From: Sulfitobacter sp. EhC04
Lineage (GTDB): Bacteria; Pseudomonadota; Alphaproteobacteria; Rhodobacterales; Rhodobacteraceae
Length of the DNA stretch: 64,000 bases
Direction: 5' to 3'
Assembly: GCF_001650875.1 (NCBI RefSeq)
Contig: NZ_LXYI01000017.1
Location: 1-64,000 of the forward strand
The notes beneath the pieces are model-generated. The model made no database searches, was not told the origin of the DNA, and saw only the letters and a program-made list of their open reading frames with translations. The first letter of the stretch is position 1; every line of letters begins with the position of its first letter. Shown one piece after another: positions 1-9,531 of this stretch. Made by a program: the position numbers and the translations under genes.

Positions 1-8
1 GAAAACAA

Positions 9-1094
9 ATGGATCGCAGTCTCAAAAACTCCGGCAGACCGACAATGTCGACAGATTCCGGGAAACCCGCTTCTTCCGAAAACACCCCCATTGCCCTGCC
101 GACGGAGGTTGCGGGGTCGGGCAGGCTTGACCGGCTGGTGGACAGCGCAAGGGACTATGCCCGGTCTGCCGCCTCGGACAATACCTTGAAAGCCTATGCC
201 AGGGATTGGGCGCATTTCACCCGCTGGTGCCGGTTGAAGGGCGCAGAGCCCCTGCCCCCCTCGCCCGAGATGATCGGGCTCTACCTCGCCGATATGGCGG
301 CCCCCTCGGGCAAGGCCCCTGCCCTGCGCGTCAGCACCATAGAGCGCCGCCTTTCCGGCCTCGCCTGGAACTTCGCGCAGCGCGGTCTGACCCTGGATCG
401 CAAGGATCGGCACATCGCCTCGGTGCTGGCCGGGATCAAGCGCAGGCATGCCCGCCCGCCGGTCCAGAAGGCGGCGATCATGGCCGAGGATATCCGCGCC
501 ATGGTGGCCTGTCTGCCCTTCGACCTGCGCGGATTGCGGGACCGGGCGATCCTGCTGATCGGCTATGCCGGCGGCCTGCGCCGAAGCGAGATTGTCAGCC
601 TCGATCACGGCAAGGACGATACACCGGACAGCGGCGGCTGGATCGAGATTCTCGACGGCGGTGTCCTGCTCACCCTCAACGCGAAGACCGGCTGGCGCGA
701 GGTCGAGATCGGGCGCGGATCGTCTGAGCAGACCTGCCCCGTTCATGCGCTTGAGCAATGGCTGCATTTCGCCAAGATCGATTTCGGCCCGATATTTGTG
801 GGTACCTCGCGGGACGGCAAGAAGGCGCTGGAGAGACGGCTGAACGACAAACACATCGCGCGGCTGATCAAGCGCTGCGTGCTGGGCGCCGGGGTCCGGT
901 TCGATCTGCCCGAGAACGAGCGGCTGGCGCTGTTCTCCGGCCATTCCCTGCGGGCGGGGCTGGCCTCTTCGGCGGAGGTCGACGAGCGCTATGTCCAGAA
1001 ACAGCTTGGGCATGCCAGCGCGGAAATGACCCGTCGTTACCAGCGGAGACGTGACAGGTTCCGGGTGAACCTGACGAAGGCTGCGGGATTGTAG
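9..1094 (+). CDS. Tyrosine recombinase / site-specific integrase
   Basis: A 361-residue tyrosine recombinase that cuts and rejoins DNA at a specific site through a covalent phosphotyrosine. An N-terminal SAM-like core-binding domain (about residues 40-145) is followed by the catalytic domain. The full catalytic set is visible: Arg in GGLRRSE (about 191), HSLR (His312, Arg315), the LGH histidine (335) and the nucleophile Tyr344. It should therefore be active. It converges on repC, and one of the two parS palindromes lies in the 8-base gap between them and over the repC stop. Recombinases beside repABC often resolve plasmid multimers, so that is my inferred role; an integrase of a small mobile element is the alternative. 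A second possible start is the Met at residue 13. Confidence 0.85.
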   Translation: MDRSLKNSGRPTMSTDSGKPASSENTPIALPTEVAGSGRLDRLVDSARDYARSAASDNTLKAYARDWAHFTRWCRLKGAEPLPPSPEMIGLYLADMAAPSGKAPALRVSTIERRLSGLAWNFAQRGLTLDRKDRHIASVLAGIKRRHARPPVQKAAIMAEDIRAMVACLPFDLRGLRDRAILLIGYAGGLRRSEIVSLDHGKDDTPDSGGWIEILDGGVLLTLNAKTGWREVEIGRGSSEQTCPVHALEQWLHFAKIDFGPIFVGTSRDGKKALERRLNDKHIARLIKRCVLGAGVRFDLPENERLALFSGHSLRAGLASSAEVDERYVQKQLGHASAEMTRRYQRRRDRFRVNLTKAAGL

Positions 1095-1100
1095 GGCGGA

Positions 1101-1116
1101 GTTCACAGCTGTGAAC
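1101..1116. promoter_or_regulatory. parS: parS centromere-like site 1
   Basis: The 16-bp perfect palindrome GTTCACAGCTGTGAAC fits the repABC parS consensus GTTNNCNGCNGNNAAC at every fixed position. It overlaps the repC stop codon. RepB, the ParB-family protein encoded here, should bind it for plasmid partition. Confidence 0.85.
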
Positions 1117-2323
1117 TCGGAGCGAGCGGTGCATTCATTGAGTGTTCACAGCTGTGAACTCCAGCTCCCCTGCCCTCAAGCGCGCGGATCATTGGACCGC
1201 AGGAAAACAGACCATTCCCGGCCTTCTGGCCCAAAGATCGCAGATATGCCGAAGGGCTTTTGATTTCGGAGAATCTTTCCAGCATTGCCGCCAGCGTTGC
1301 CGCTGCCTGCGCCCTGCCCAACCGGCATTTCGCTTCTTGCCAGACGGATGCCCCGATTCCCATCATAGGGCTGACGACATCTGACAGCCTGATCAGATCC
1401 TCCCAATGGCGGACCGCCCCTTGAGAAAAAGACTGTATTTCTTTGCAGGTGCTCAACACCTGACTGAGCGGGGGCGGCTGATGCAGGGGCGCAGCATCAA
1501 TTTCACGCGGCGTGTCGCCACGGACTTCGGCTTTTTCCTTATCAATATATTCTTTATTTGAACTCTGATGGTGCTGCTCAATCTCGGCGTCGCTGGTGCT
1601 CAGTTCCGGCGTTTCAGCCATGTCGATACAGGCGATGACCTCCTCCAGTGCGGCGACCAATTTGGCTTTGAGAATGGTCAAATCCTCGATGCCCAGCTTT
1701 CTGCGCAGGTCACGGGCGGTCAGACGGGCGAGGTCGCTCATCTGGTCCCAGAGGGGCAGGTCGGGCCGCCGGGTGATGCCGTATTCAACATAGCCCGCCA
1801 GATCGCGGCGCATCAGGCTGACCATTTCGCGCAGGCGGTTGCGGCGTGCCTCGGCCTCTTCCAGGCGATCAGCGATACGGCTGAATTCCTCGAACCGGTG
1901 GGCCAGGGGCGTGAGGTCAAACCCATAGGCAAGCTTGGCACCGCCATTGCGGCGGACATAGCGTTTGCCGTTGGGGCTGTCGCGGCGCAGGATCACGCCG
2001 GCATCCACCAGCCGCGCGATGTGGCGGCGCATGGTGGAGCAGGGCATGCCGTTCAGCCGCTCGCAGATTGCCTTGTTGGAAGGATAGACAACCGCGGCAG
2101 GGTTGTCGGCCCCAAGGGCGGTTTCGGGGTGAAATCCGAGCAGGGCCTGCAACACTGTCAGGTCGCGGTCGGACAGATTGAAATGCTGACGCGCGGCGGC
2201 GAGTTTGCGCAGGGCGTCCCACTTGCTGACCTCTGTGGTGACGGGCCGATCTGCCTGTGCCTGCCGTTCCAATTGGACAGCAGTGATCGGTCGCCGAAAC
2301 GACGATACCGGTGTGTATTCCAT
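1103..2323 (-). CDS. repC: Plasmid replication initiator RepC
   Basis: A 406-residue RepC, the replication initiator of repABC replicons, which acts in cis on an origin inside its own gene. The N-terminal half has the family signature (MEYTPVSSF start, SDRDLTVLQALLGFHPET, a winged-helix region with YPSNKAICERL and STMRRHIARL, then DSPNGKRY). The middle is a lower-complexity linker and the C-terminal domain starts near residue 290. I chose the ATG that gives MEYTP because related RepC proteins begin there; an ATG two codons and a GTG four codons upstream are also in frame. It is the third gene of the minus-strand repABC order, about 180 bases below repB. The gap carries the candidate antisense RNA. 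Both parS copies lie in or against its 3' end. Confidence 0.9.
   Translation of the reverse strand: MEYTPVSSFRRPITAVQLERQAQADRPVTTEVSKWDALRKLAAARQHFNLSDRDLTVLQALLGFHPETALGADNPAAVVYPSNKAICERLNGMPCSTMRRHIARLVDAGVILRRDSPNGKRYVRRNGGAKLAYGFDLTPLAHRFEEFSRIADRLEEAEARRNRLREMVSLMRRDLAGYVEYGITRRPDLPLWDQMSDLARLTARDLRRKLGIEDLTILKAKLVAALEEVIACIDMAETPELSTSDAEIEQHHQSSNKEYIDKEKAEVRGDTPREIDAAPLHQPPPLSQVLSTCKEIQSFSQGAVRHWEDLIRLSDVVSPMMGIGASVWQEAKCRLGRAQAAATLAAMLERFSEIKSPSAYLRSLGQKAGNGLFSCGPMIRALEGRGAGVHSCEHSMNAPLAPSSQL
1144..1159. promoter_or_regulatory. parS: parS centromere-like site 2
   Basis: A second identical copy of GTTCACAGCTGTGAAC lies 43 bases from the first, start to start, inside the 3' end of repC. 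Paired identical palindromes next to repABC are strong evidence for the partition site of this replicon. Confidence 0.85.
1531..1560. other. oriV: AT-rich island inside repC, candidate oriV
   Basis: A markedly AT-rich stretch (for example ATCAATATATTCTTTATTTG) interrupts otherwise GC-rich repC, in the linker region around codons 255-265. In characterised repABC plasmids the replication origin lies within repC near an AT-rich segment, so this is the best origin candidate. No iterons are obvious. Confidence 0.4.
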
Positions 2324-2373
2324 TTTCATGTACACGAAGACAAAAAAATAGCGGTCCGCGAATCACTTTGGAC

Positions 2374-2463
2374 TTGCGAATTTAGGCTCCGACCACTAGC
2401 TTGAAGGTGCTAGAAACAAGTCAGGGTCTCGTGGAGCATCGTCTTTGCGGGACCTTTTCTTTT
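2374..2463 (+). ncRNA. Candidate repABC counter-transcribed RNA (ctRNA/incA)
   Basis: On the strand opposite repABC, in the repB-repC gap, there is a promoter-like TTGCGA - 17 bases - TAGCTT (2374-2402). It is followed about 25 bases later by a hairpin, GGTCTCG (2425-2431) pairing with CGGGACC (2448-2454, one G-U pair), and then TTTTCTTTT. This would give an RNA of roughly 50 nt starting near 2409. That size, position and orientation match the antisense RNAs that repress RepC synthesis in repABC plasmids. The feature includes the promoter. Confidence 0.55.
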
Positions 2464-2501
2464 AGTCTTGTCCGTGTCTCCTTTTCATTGTTGCTCTTTC
2501 C

Positions 2502-3518
2502 TCAGTCTTCGCCGCGCTGAAGCCAGCGCGCGTGAAGTTCTTCGATCAGGGGCTGGCCTTGCGCCTCTATCCAATCGGCAAACGGTCCTTTTTCGAGATC
2601 CAGCGAAACCCCCCTGGAGGACCGCACGAGCTTTGCTGCGGTGCGGCCATCAACCGTCAGATTGACGCTGAGCTTGCGCGGACGGGCAGGGGGGGCTTTG
2701 GGTTTTCTGGTGGGACGTTCGGGAACACCAGCGGCGTCAAAAACAGCCTCGAATGCCCTGACAGAGACTTCATTCGGCTCTGCCGAAGCATCGTCGATCA
2801 CCATGGCAACCTCTGCCTCGCTGCGCAGGCTCTCGGCCACCTCGATCAACCTGTCGGGGTTGATCTGGCGTTCCTCGATGGCTTTTCCCAGGGCCTCCCA
2901 CCGGGGGCGGCCAATGCCATGGGCCGGGCCGATGGCGCGGATTAGGTCACGGCCGATCATCTCTGCGATGGCGATGGCCATGGAGACGGAAGATTTGGTG
3001 ACGGTCAGAACCTCGGCCACCTGGGTCTGATTGCCAAAGCCCGATTCGACCAGTTCCTGCGCGAAGAGCGCCCTTTCGATAAAGGACAGATCGCGCCGGG
3101 CCATGTTTTCGGAAATCTGCGCTTTGACCGCCGCGTCGTCGCCCATGCTGGCAATCAGCGCGCGCACAGTCTGGACCTTGGCGGAATTGCGGATCGCCTG
3201 AAGCCTGCGCCGCCCATAGACCAGCAGATAGCGGTCAGGCGTGCTGGGGTGGCGGCGCACCAGAATAGGCACTGTCTGGCCGTTAGTCTCTATTGCGTCG
3301 CGCAGATCGACCACATCGTCGGGGTCGAGCCGGTCAGCGATCCTGCCGTCTTCGATGGTGTCGGGGTCCAGCTCCCAGACCTGATGGGAATCCACGGCGT
3401 CGCGCGCAGAGCGCAGCGCCCGGTTTGTGGACATCATCGACGTGCCGGGGGCAGGGGGGGCATGCCCCGCCGCTGCCAACCCGTCGAGCATGGTCATTCG
3501 CTTTTTTCTGGTCGTCAT
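2502..3518 (-). CDS. repB: Partition protein RepB (ParB family)
   Basis: A 338-residue ParB-type centromere-binding protein. It shows the N-terminal ParB/Srx-like nuclease domain (VPILVRR, YGRRRLQAI, ISENMARRDLSFIERALFAQEL) and a helix-turn-helix of the KorB type (GNQTQVAEVLTVTKSSVSMAIAIAEM) near the middle, followed by a C-terminal dimerisation region. It should bind the parS palindromes at 1101-1159 and act with RepA. The chosen ATG overlaps the repA stop (ATGA); an in-frame ATG four codons upstream would extend the overlap. It is the second gene of repABC. Confidence 0.92.
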   Translation of the reverse strand: MTTRKKRMTMLDGLAAAGHAPPAPGTSMMSTNRALRSARDAVDSHQVWELDPDTIEDGRIADRLDPDDVVDLRDAIETNGQTVPILVRRHPSTPDRYLLVYGRRRLQAIRNSAKVQTVRALIASMGDDAAVKAQISENMARRDLSFIERALFAQELVESGFGNQTQVAEVLTVTKSSVSMAIAIAEMIGRDLIRAIGPAHGIGRPRWEALGKAIEERQINPDRLIEVAESLRSEAEVAMVIDDASAEPNEVSVRAFEAVFDAAGVPERPTRKPKAPPARPRKLSVNLTVDGRTAAKLVRSSRGVSLDLEKGPFADWIEAQGQPLIEELHARWLQRGED

Positions 3519-4729
3519 GTCCTGCCCCATGTGCGTTGGATCAGTTCAGAGATTTCATCGTTGACGGCATTGAGGCTTTCGACCGCACGGTCATAGGTGC
3601 TGCGGGTGAAAGCGCCGCGTTCTACCTCGTATAGAGTCTGTTTCGTCAGCCCGGCGTCGGAAATGGCCGTTGATTTGAGCTGCGGTGCATTCAGGACCTT
3701 GTCGCCATACATGGTGCGCAGAAAGGCGACGATGCGGTTCTGCGGCGCATCTGCCGGTTCGTAGCGCGTCAGCAGGTAGCGCATCCAGTCATGGCTCATG
3801 TCGGCACCGGATTCCGCGATCACATCCATCAGGTCGGCGGTCATGCGCAGGAATTGCGACATCGACATCACATCCAGCATTTCGGGGTGAATGGTGACCA
3901 ACACGCCGGTTGCCGCCGACAGGGCCGACATGGTCAGGAAGCCAAGCTGCGGCGGGCAGTCGATGACAACCACGTCATAGTCGCCATCGACCTGCATCAG
4001 AGCCTCTTTTACCCGGAAAAAGAACAGGCCCGCCTTGCCCTGGGACAGGGCGCGGGGGGTTTCATGTTCGAATTCCATCAACTCCAGGTTGCCGGGGATC
4101 AGGTCGAGGTTGGGGATATAGGTCTTGCGGATCACATCCGCGATCGGGACCGGTGAATCGTATCTAATGGCATCATAGAGCGTGCCGCCGTCGTGCAGAT
4201 CGAATTCGGGCTGAACCCCGTGCAGCGCGGTGAGCGAGGCCTGCGGGTCCAGGTCGATGGCCAGCACGCGGTAGCCCTTGAGGGCCAGTCGCTGGGCGAG
4301 GTGGGCGGAAGTTGTTGTCTTGCCAGAACCGCCCTTGAAATTCATCACACCGATGACTTGCAGGTGGTCGATATAGCCGTGTTCGCTCCCCTCCGGCGAG
4401 ACGCGGCGACCGGGCAGGTAATCACCCGGTTTGCGCGCGGTCTTTTCCAGCAGGACGCGCAGGTCATGGATGTCTTGCGCCGAATAATGCCGCCGGTTGC
4501 CCGGCGTGAGGGCAGGGGAGGGCCCGCGCCCTTCGAGGTGCAGTTTGCGCAGGTAGCTGTCGTTCACGCCCAGCAGGGTTGCCGCCTCACCGGAGGTGAA
4601 GGTGCGCATGGATTTCTGCGCGTTTGGCGGGAACAGGTTCTCGCGCTGTGCGTGCAATTGGCCTGACAGCCATTCCGCATGTTGACGGATGACGGAATTC
4701 AGGTTGTCTGTTTGTTTGATACTGCTCAT
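3515..4729 (-). CDS. repA: Partition ATPase RepA (ParA family)
   Basis: A 404-residue ParA-type ATPase that segregates the plasmid and represses the repABC promoter. A MerR-like helix-turn-helix (about residues 43-95) precedes the deviant Walker A motif FKGGSGKTT (residues 131-139). Further ATPase motifs follow: LAIDLDPQASLT and VVIDCPPQLG. The start at MSSIKQTDN is preceded by GAGGGC and gives the usual RepA length; the longer reading frame adds 49 residues that look non-coding. It is the first gene of the minus-strand repABC operon. Confidence 0.92.
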   Translation of the reverse strand: MSSIKQTDNLNSVIRQHAEWLSGQLHAQRENLFPPNAQKSMRTFTSGEAATLLGVNDSYLRKLHLEGRGPSPALTPGNRRHYSAQDIHDLRVLLEKTARKPGDYLPGRRVSPEGSEHGYIDHLQVIGVMNFKGGSGKTTTSAHLAQRLALKGYRVLAIDLDPQASLTALHGVQPEFDLHDGGTLYDAIRYDSPVPIADVIRKTYIPNLDLIPGNLELMEFEHETPRALSQGKAGLFFFRVKEALMQVDGDYDVVVIDCPPQLGFLTMSALSAATGVLVTIHPEMLDVMSMSQFLRMTADLMDVIAESGADMSHDWMRYLLTRYEPADAPQNRIVAFLRTMYGDKVLNAPQLKSTAISDAGLTKQTLYEVERGAFTRSTYDRAVESLNAVNDEISELIQRTWGRT

Positions 4730-4751
4730 CTGCCCTCGGTCTCTTGTCCCG

Positions 4752-4764
4752 TGTTCACGGAACA
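4752..4764. promoter_or_regulatory. Inverted repeat upstream of repA
   Basis: TGTTCACGGAACA is an inverted repeat (TGTTC/GAACA around ACG) 23 bases upstream of the repA start. It is a candidate binding site for RepA autoregulation. This rests on symmetry and position only. Confidence 0.3.
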
Positions 4765-4976
4765 TGGCGTTTATCGCCTTGTTTCCGTGACTATTGACGA
4801 AAGCTGGAGAGTCGCGCAAGGCTTTTTTACAATCCCGGTCCCCGTATTGGAGGGGTACGTGGCCCTGTTCGGCCATTCTAGAGCCTGATTTTGCCTGTGG
4901 CCAGACCCGGACTGACGCCTGATCCGGGGGCTGTTGAGGTGTGCCCCGCAGAATCCTGATTGACGTACCTCAGAAA

Positions 4977-4995
4977 TTGCTCAACTCTTGGGCAA
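4977..4995. promoter_or_regulatory. Candidate LacI-type operator
   Basis: TTGCTCAACTCTTGGGCAA is a 19-bp imperfect palindrome (one mismatch per arm) just upstream of the LacI-family gene start at 5011 and just after a TTGACG box at 4960. A repressor bound here would block its own operon. The rest of the roughly 280-base divergent gap (4730-5010) presumably also carries the repABC promoter. Confidence 0.4.
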
Positions 4996-5010
4996 CGGGG
5001 GGATTCGTCA

Positions 5011-6018
5011 ATGAGCGGGCCGACAGTACGGGACGTTGCAGAGGTTGCGCAGGTCAGCCTGGCAACGGTGGACCGGGTTTTGAACAATCGGGGCGGCGTG
5101 TCGGCAAAGGTTGTCGACCGGGTGAAGGCGGCGGTGGCGCAGACCGGATATGTGCGCAATCTGGCCGCCGCGAACCTGTCGCGCCGCCGGGTTTACCGGT
5201 TCTGCTTTGTCATTCCGTCGGGCGATACCGGGTTTATCGCGCTGCTGCACGAGGCGTTGGCGCGCGAACAGCAGCGGCTGATGGAAGAACAGGTGCTGGT
5301 GCAGGTTGTCCCGACCAAGCCGTTCGACGTGGAAGACCAGGTGGCGGCGCTGCGCAATCTTGAGTGTGACGCGGTTGCGGTGATGGCCAGCGAGGCGCCC
5401 GAGATCAATGAGGAGATCGCGGCGCTGCATGCTTCGGGTGTCAGGGTGATCAGCCTGGTGGCCGATCTGCCGAGTTCGGGGCGCGATGCCTATGTCGGGC
5501 CGGACAATGTCATGGCGGGGCGCACGGCCGGTGAATTCATGGGGCGGTTCATCAAGGATCAGGGGAATGTCCTGATGATTGCCGGATCGCTGGCGGCGCG
5601 CGATCACAGCGAGCGGCTGCTGGGGTTTCGGATGGTGATGCAGGAACGCTTTGGCGGTTGCACGCTGTTGCCTGCGGCGCAGGGGGCGGACAATGCCGAG
5701 CGGGTTGAGCAGATCGTGCTGGAGGCGGCGCGGGACCGGCGGCTTGCCGGGATCTATGCGATCGGGGCCGGGAACCGCGGGCTGGTGCGTGCGGTGCGGA
5801 CGCTGGCGCCGAGGCCAACCACCATCGTGCATGAGCTGACGCCGACATCGCGCGAGGCGCTGCGCAGCGGCACATTCGATCTGGTCATCGACCAGGACAT
5901 TCTGTCGGGGGTGATTGCCGCTGTGAAAATCATGCGGGACCTGACCGAAGCCACCACACCGCCTGCCGATGCCGGCAGGATCAAATTGAACATCTACAGT
6001 CGTGAGAACATACAGTGA
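5011..6018 (+). CDS. LacI-family transcriptional regulator of the sugar operon
   Basis: A 335-residue repressor. The N-terminal LacI helix-turn-helix ([21 protein letters not shown], about residues 4-25) and hinge helix are followed by a periplasmic-binding-protein-like sugar-sensing domain of the ribose/galactose class. The start is the ATG giving MSGPTVRD; an upstream in-frame ATG would add 17 residues of unlikely sequence. Its TGA overlaps the GTG start of the xylose isomerase gene, so it is probably co-transcribed with the sugar genes it controls. The palindrome at 4977-4995 is a likely operator. The inducer is unknown; a pentose or pentose-like sugar is a guess from the next genes. Confidence 0.88.
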   Translation: MSGPTVRDVAEVAQVSLATVDRVLNNRGGVSAKVVDRVKAAVAQTGYVRNLAAANLSRRRVYRFCFVIPSGDTGFIALLHEALAREQQRLMEEQVLVQVVPTKPFDVEDQVAALRNLECDAVAVMASEAPEINEEIAALHASGVRVISLVADLPSSGRDAYVGPDNVMAGRTAGEFMGRFIKDQGNVLMIAGSLAARDHSERLLGFRMVMQERFGGCTLLPAAQGADNAERVEQIVLEAARDRRLAGIYAIGAGNRGLVRAVRTLAPRPTTIVHELTPTSREALRSGTFDLVIDQDILSGVIAAVKIMRDLTEATTPPADAGRIKLNIYSRENIQ

Positions 6019-7325
6019 GCCAATATTTCGCAGACATCGCCCCGGTGACATTCGAAGGTGCCGACAGCACCAATCCGATGGCCTTCCGTCACTACAATCC
6101 GCAGGAAAAGCTGGGCGGCAAGACGATGGAGGAGCATCTGCGCTTTGCCGTCTGTTACTGGCACAGTTTCGTCTGGGAGGGGAACGACCCCTTTGGCGGC
6201 CAGACCTTTCAGCGCCCGTGGTTTCCGGCAGACACGATGGATCTGGCGCGGGCCAAGGCCGATGCCGCCTTTGACATGTTCCGCATTCTGGGCGTGCCGT
6301 TCTTTTGCTTTCACGACCATGATGTGCGCCCTGAAGGTGCCAATCTGGCCGAGAGCCACAAGCGGCTGAACGAGATGGCCGATTACATGCAGCAGAAGAT
6401 GGCCGATGGCGGTCCGCGGCTGCTGTGGGGCACGGCGAACATGTTTGCCAACCGGCGCTACATGTCGGGGGCCAGCACCAACCCGGACCCGGATATCTTT
6501 GCCTATTGTGCCTCGACGGTGAAGACCTGCATGGATGTGACCCACCGGCTGGAGGGCGAGAACTATGTGCTGTGGGGCGGGCGTGAAGGATACGAGACTC
6601 TGCTGAACACCGATCTGAGCCGCGAGCTGGAACAGATGGGCCGGTTTTTGTCGATGGTGGTCGAATACAAGCACAAGATCGGGTTCAAGGGCGCGATCCT
6701 GATCGAGCCGAAACCGCAGGAGCCGACCAAGCACCAGTATGATTATGACGTGGCCACGGTCTACGGGTTCCTCAAGCGGTTCGGGCTGGAGGACGAGGTG
6801 CAGGTGAATGTGGAACAGGGCCATGCCATTCTGGCGGGGCATTCGTTTGAACACGAGCTGGCGATGGCACGCACGCTGGGGATTTTCGGCTCCATCGACA
6901 TGAACCGCAACGATTACCAGTCCGGCTGGGACACGGACCAGTTTCCCAATTCGCCGTCAGAGGCGGCGCTGGCCTATTACGAGGTTTTGATGGCGGGCGG
7001 GTTCACCACTGGCGGCACCAATTTCGACGCCAAGCTGCGGCGGCAGTCGCTGGATGCCGAAGACCTGATTGCCGCCCATGTGGGCGCGATGGACATCTGT
7101 GCGCGGGGGCTGAAATCGGCGTACCGGATGATCGAGGACGACGCGCTGGAGGGGCCGCGCCGCGACCGCTACGCGGGTTGGGAGAGCGACGCGGCGCAGG
7201 CGATGCTGGCAAAGGACGCCACGCTGGACGGGATTGCCGCCCGTGCGGAGGCGGCGGACCTGAAACCGCAGCCGGTCTCAGGGGCGCAGGAGAAACTGGA
7301 AAATATCGTCAACCGCTACGTCTGA
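6015..7325 (+). CDS. xylA: Xylose isomerase
   Basis: A 436-residue class II xylose isomerase, which interconverts D-xylose and D-xylulose with two divalent metals. Diagnostic stretches are visible: [12 protein letters not shown] (catalytic His and Asp), [16 protein letters not shown], the metal-binding [18 protein letters not shown], and [18 protein letters not shown]. Length is normal. Translation would start at the GTG that overlaps the LacI stop (GTGA). No xylulokinase gene follows; two other sugar enzymes and an ABC importer do, so the in vivo substrate may be xylose or another aldose. Confidence 0.9.
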   Translation: MSQYFADIAPVTFEGADSTNPMAFRHYNPQEKLGGKTMEEHLRFAVCYWHSFVWEGNDPFGGQTFQRPWFPADTMDLARAKADAAFDMFRILGVPFFCFHDHDVRPEGANLAESHKRLNEMADYMQQKMADGGPRLLWGTANMFANRRYMSGASTNPDPDIFAYCASTVKTCMDVTHRLEGENYVLWGGREGYETLLNTDLSRELEQMGRFLSMVVEYKHKIGFKGAILIEPKPQEPTKHQYDYDVATVYGFLKRFGLEDEVQVNVEQGHAILAGHSFEHELAMARTLGIFGSIDMNRNDYQSGWDTDQFPNSPSEAALAYYEVLMAGGFTTGGTNFDAKLRRQSLDAEDLIAAHVGAMDICARGLKSAYRMIEDDALEGPRRDRYAGWESDAAQAMLAKDATLDGIAARAEAADLKPQPVSGAQEKLENIVNRYV

Positions 7326-7342
7326 CAAAAGGGAGGAATGGG

Positions 7343-8398
7343 ATGAAAACGATCAAGGGTCCGGCGCTGTTTCTGGCGCAATTTGCAGGCGACGAAGCGC
7401 CGTTCGATTCCTGGGATGCGATCACCAAATGGGCCGCCGATTGCGGCTATAAGGGGGTGCAGGTGCCCAGCTGGGACGCGCGGATGATCGACCTGGATCA
7501 GGCGGCGGACTCCAAAGATTATTGCGAGGATTGGGCCGGACAGGCACTGGCCAATGGCGTGGAGGTGACCGAGCTTTCGACCCATCTGCAAGGGCAGTTG
7601 GTTGCGGTGCATCCGGCCTATGACGATGTGTTCGACGGCTTTGCCGCCGAAAGCGTGCGCGGCAACCCCAAGGCGCGGCAAGCATGGGCGGTTGATCAGG
7701 TGCAAAAGGCGCTGACGGCCTCGGCCCATCTGGGCATCGGGGCGCATGCGACGTTTTCGGGCGCGCTGGCCTGGCCCTATGTTTACCCGTGGCCGCAGCG
7801 GCCTGTGGGGCTGGTTGAACAGGCGTTCGACGAGCTTGCCAAACGCTGGACGCCGATCCTGAACCATGCGGAGGATTGCGGTGTCGATGTCTGCTATGAA
7901 ATCCATCCGGGCGAGGACCTGCACGACGGGATTTCATTCGAGATGTTTCTGGAGCGCACCGGCAATCACGCGCGGGCCAACATGTTGTATGATCCGTCGC
8001 ATTACGTGCTGCAATGTCTGGATTACCTCGACAATATCGACATCTACCGCGACCGCATCCGCATGTTCCACGTCAAGGATGCGGAGTTCAATCCGACGGG
8101 CCGGCAAGGTGTCTATGGCGGCTATCAAAGCTGGGTCAACCGCGCGGGACGGTTCCGCAGTCTGGGCGACGGGCAGGTCGATTTCGGCGCGGTGTTTTCC
8201 AAGATGGCGGCGAATGATTTTGACGGCTGGGCCGTGGTGGAATGGGAATGTGCGCTCAAGCATCCCGAAGACGGGGCGCGCGAGGGGGCGCAGTTCGTCA
8301 AGGATCACATCATCCGCGTGACCGAGCGTGCCTTTGACGATTTCGCAGATGGCGGTGCGGATGATGCGCTGAATGCCAAGATGATGGGGCTTTCGTGA
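7343..8398 (+). CDS. Sugar phosphate isomerase/epimerase (xylose isomerase-like TIM barrel)
   Basis: A 351-residue AP-endonuclease-2/xylose-isomerase-like TIM barrel protein. Metal-site type segments are visible: CYEIHPGEDLHDG, NMLYDPSHYVLQ, RIRMFHVKDAEF and WAVVEWECALKHP. The family includes epimerases and isomerases of keto-sugars and inositols. The ATG at 7343 follows a GGAGG-like site 17 bases after xylA; the frame stays open upstream inside xylA but that part is not coding. It pairs with the dehydrogenase immediately downstream (TGATG junction), as is common in sugar-alcohol and inositol-type operons. The specific reaction cannot be read from the sequence. Confidence 0.8.
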   Translation: MKTIKGPALFLAQFAGDEAPFDSWDAITKWAADCGYKGVQVPSWDARMIDLDQAADSKDYCEDWAGQALANGVEVTELSTHLQGQLVAVHPAYDDVFDGFAAESVRGNPKARQAWAVDQVQKALTASAHLGIGAHATFSGALAWPYVYPWPQRPVGLVEQAFDELAKRWTPILNHAEDCGVDVCYEIHPGEDLHDGISFEMFLERTGNHARANMLYDPSHYVLQCLDYLDNIDIYRDRIRMFHVKDAEFNPTGRQGVYGGYQSWVNRAGRFRSLGDGQVDFGAVFSKMAANDFDGWAVVEWECALKHPEDGAREGAQFVKDHIIRVTERAFDDFADGGADDALNAKMMGLS

Positions 8399-9531
8399 TG
8401 GCACCTATCAGACTGGGCATGATCGGTGGCGGCAATGACGCATTCATCGGCGGGGTGCATCGCATTGCGTCGCGGATTGACGGACGGTTTCAGCTTGTGG
8501 CGGGGGCGCTGTCCTCCACTGCGGAGAAATCGAAGGCTTCGGGTGCGGCGCTGGGGCTGGCCGAAGACCGCTGTTATGGCGATTTCACCGAGATGGCGAA
8601 ACGCGAGGCGCGGCTGAAGGAGGGCGTTGAGGCGGTGGCCATCGTGACGCCGAACCATGTGCATTATCCGGCAGCGCGCGAGTTCCTGAAACGCGGCATC
8701 CATGTGATCTGTGACAAGCCGCTGACCTCGACACTGGCGGATGCGAAAAAGCTGGTGGCGGCGGCGGAGAAATCGGATGCGTTGTTTGTGCTGACGCATA
8801 ATTACACCGGCTATCCGATGGTCCGTCAGGCCCGCGAGATGGTGCGGCAAGGCGACATCGGTACGATCCGTGTGGTGCAGGTGGAATACCCGCAGGACTG
8901 GCTGACCGACGCGGTGGAAGCCGACGGCAGCAAACAGGCGGAATGGCGGACTGACCCCGAACGCTCTGGCGCGGGGGGCTGTGTGGGTGACATTGGCACG
9001 CACGCTTATAATCTGGCGCGCTTTGTCACCGGGTTGCAGTTGGACAGTCTTGCGGCGGACCTGACCAGCTTTGTCGAAGGGCGGCGGCTGGATGACAACG
9101 TGCATGTGATGCTGCGTTTCGAGGGCGGGGCGAAAGGCATGTTGTGGTCCTCGCAGGTGGCGCCGGGTAATGAAAACGGGCTGCGGTTGCGGGTCTATGG
9201 CGACAAGGGCGGGCTGGAATGGGCGCAGGAAGACCCGAACTATTTGTGGTTCACGCCGCATGGGGAGCCCAAGCGCCTGCTGACGCGGAACGGGGCAGGG
9301 GGGCTGGAGGCCAATCTGAGCGCCTCTCGCATTCCGCCGGGGCATCCCGAGGGCTATCTTGAGGGGTTCGCGAACATTTACAACGAAGCGGCGGATCTGA
9401 TTGTTGCGGCGCGTGAGGGCAAGGTGCCGGATCATCTGCTGCCGACGGTGCGGGACGGGTTGGAGGGGGTCGCCTTTATCGACGCCTGCGTGCGGTCGTC
9501 GAAACGCGATGCGGCCTGGGTCAGGCTATGA
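8398..9531 (+). CDS. Gfo/Idh/MocA-family NAD(P)-dependent oxidoreductase
   Basis: A protein of about 377 residues with an N-terminal Rossmann fold ([19 protein letters not shown]) and the family signature [10 protein letters not shown], where the Lys lies in the active site. The substrate-domain GGGC-like motif appears as [19 protein letters not shown], with a catalytic His. Relatives oxidise sugars, inositols and sugar acids. It starts in a TGATG overlap with the preceding isomerase gene; a GTG one codon earlier is also possible. It ends in an ATGA overlap with the ABC ATPase gene, so all are one operon. Confidence 0.86.
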   Translation: MAPIRLGMIGGGNDAFIGGVHRIASRIDGRFQLVAGALSSTAEKSKASGAALGLAEDRCYGDFTEMAKREARLKEGVEAVAIVTPNHVHYPAAREFLKRGIHVICDKPLTSTLADAKKLVAAAEKSDALFVLTHNYTGYPMVRQAREMVRQGDIGTIRVVQVEYPQDWLTDAVEADGSKQAEWRTDPERSGAGGCVGDIGTHAYNLARFVTGLQLDSLAADLTSFVEGRRLDDNVHVMLRFEGGAKGMLWSSQVAPGNENGLRLRVYGDKGGLEWAQEDPNYLWFTPHGEPKRLLTRNGAGGLEANLSASRIPPGHPEGYLEGFANIYNEAADLIVAAREGKVPDHLLPTVRDGLEGVAFIDACVRSSKRDAAWVRL

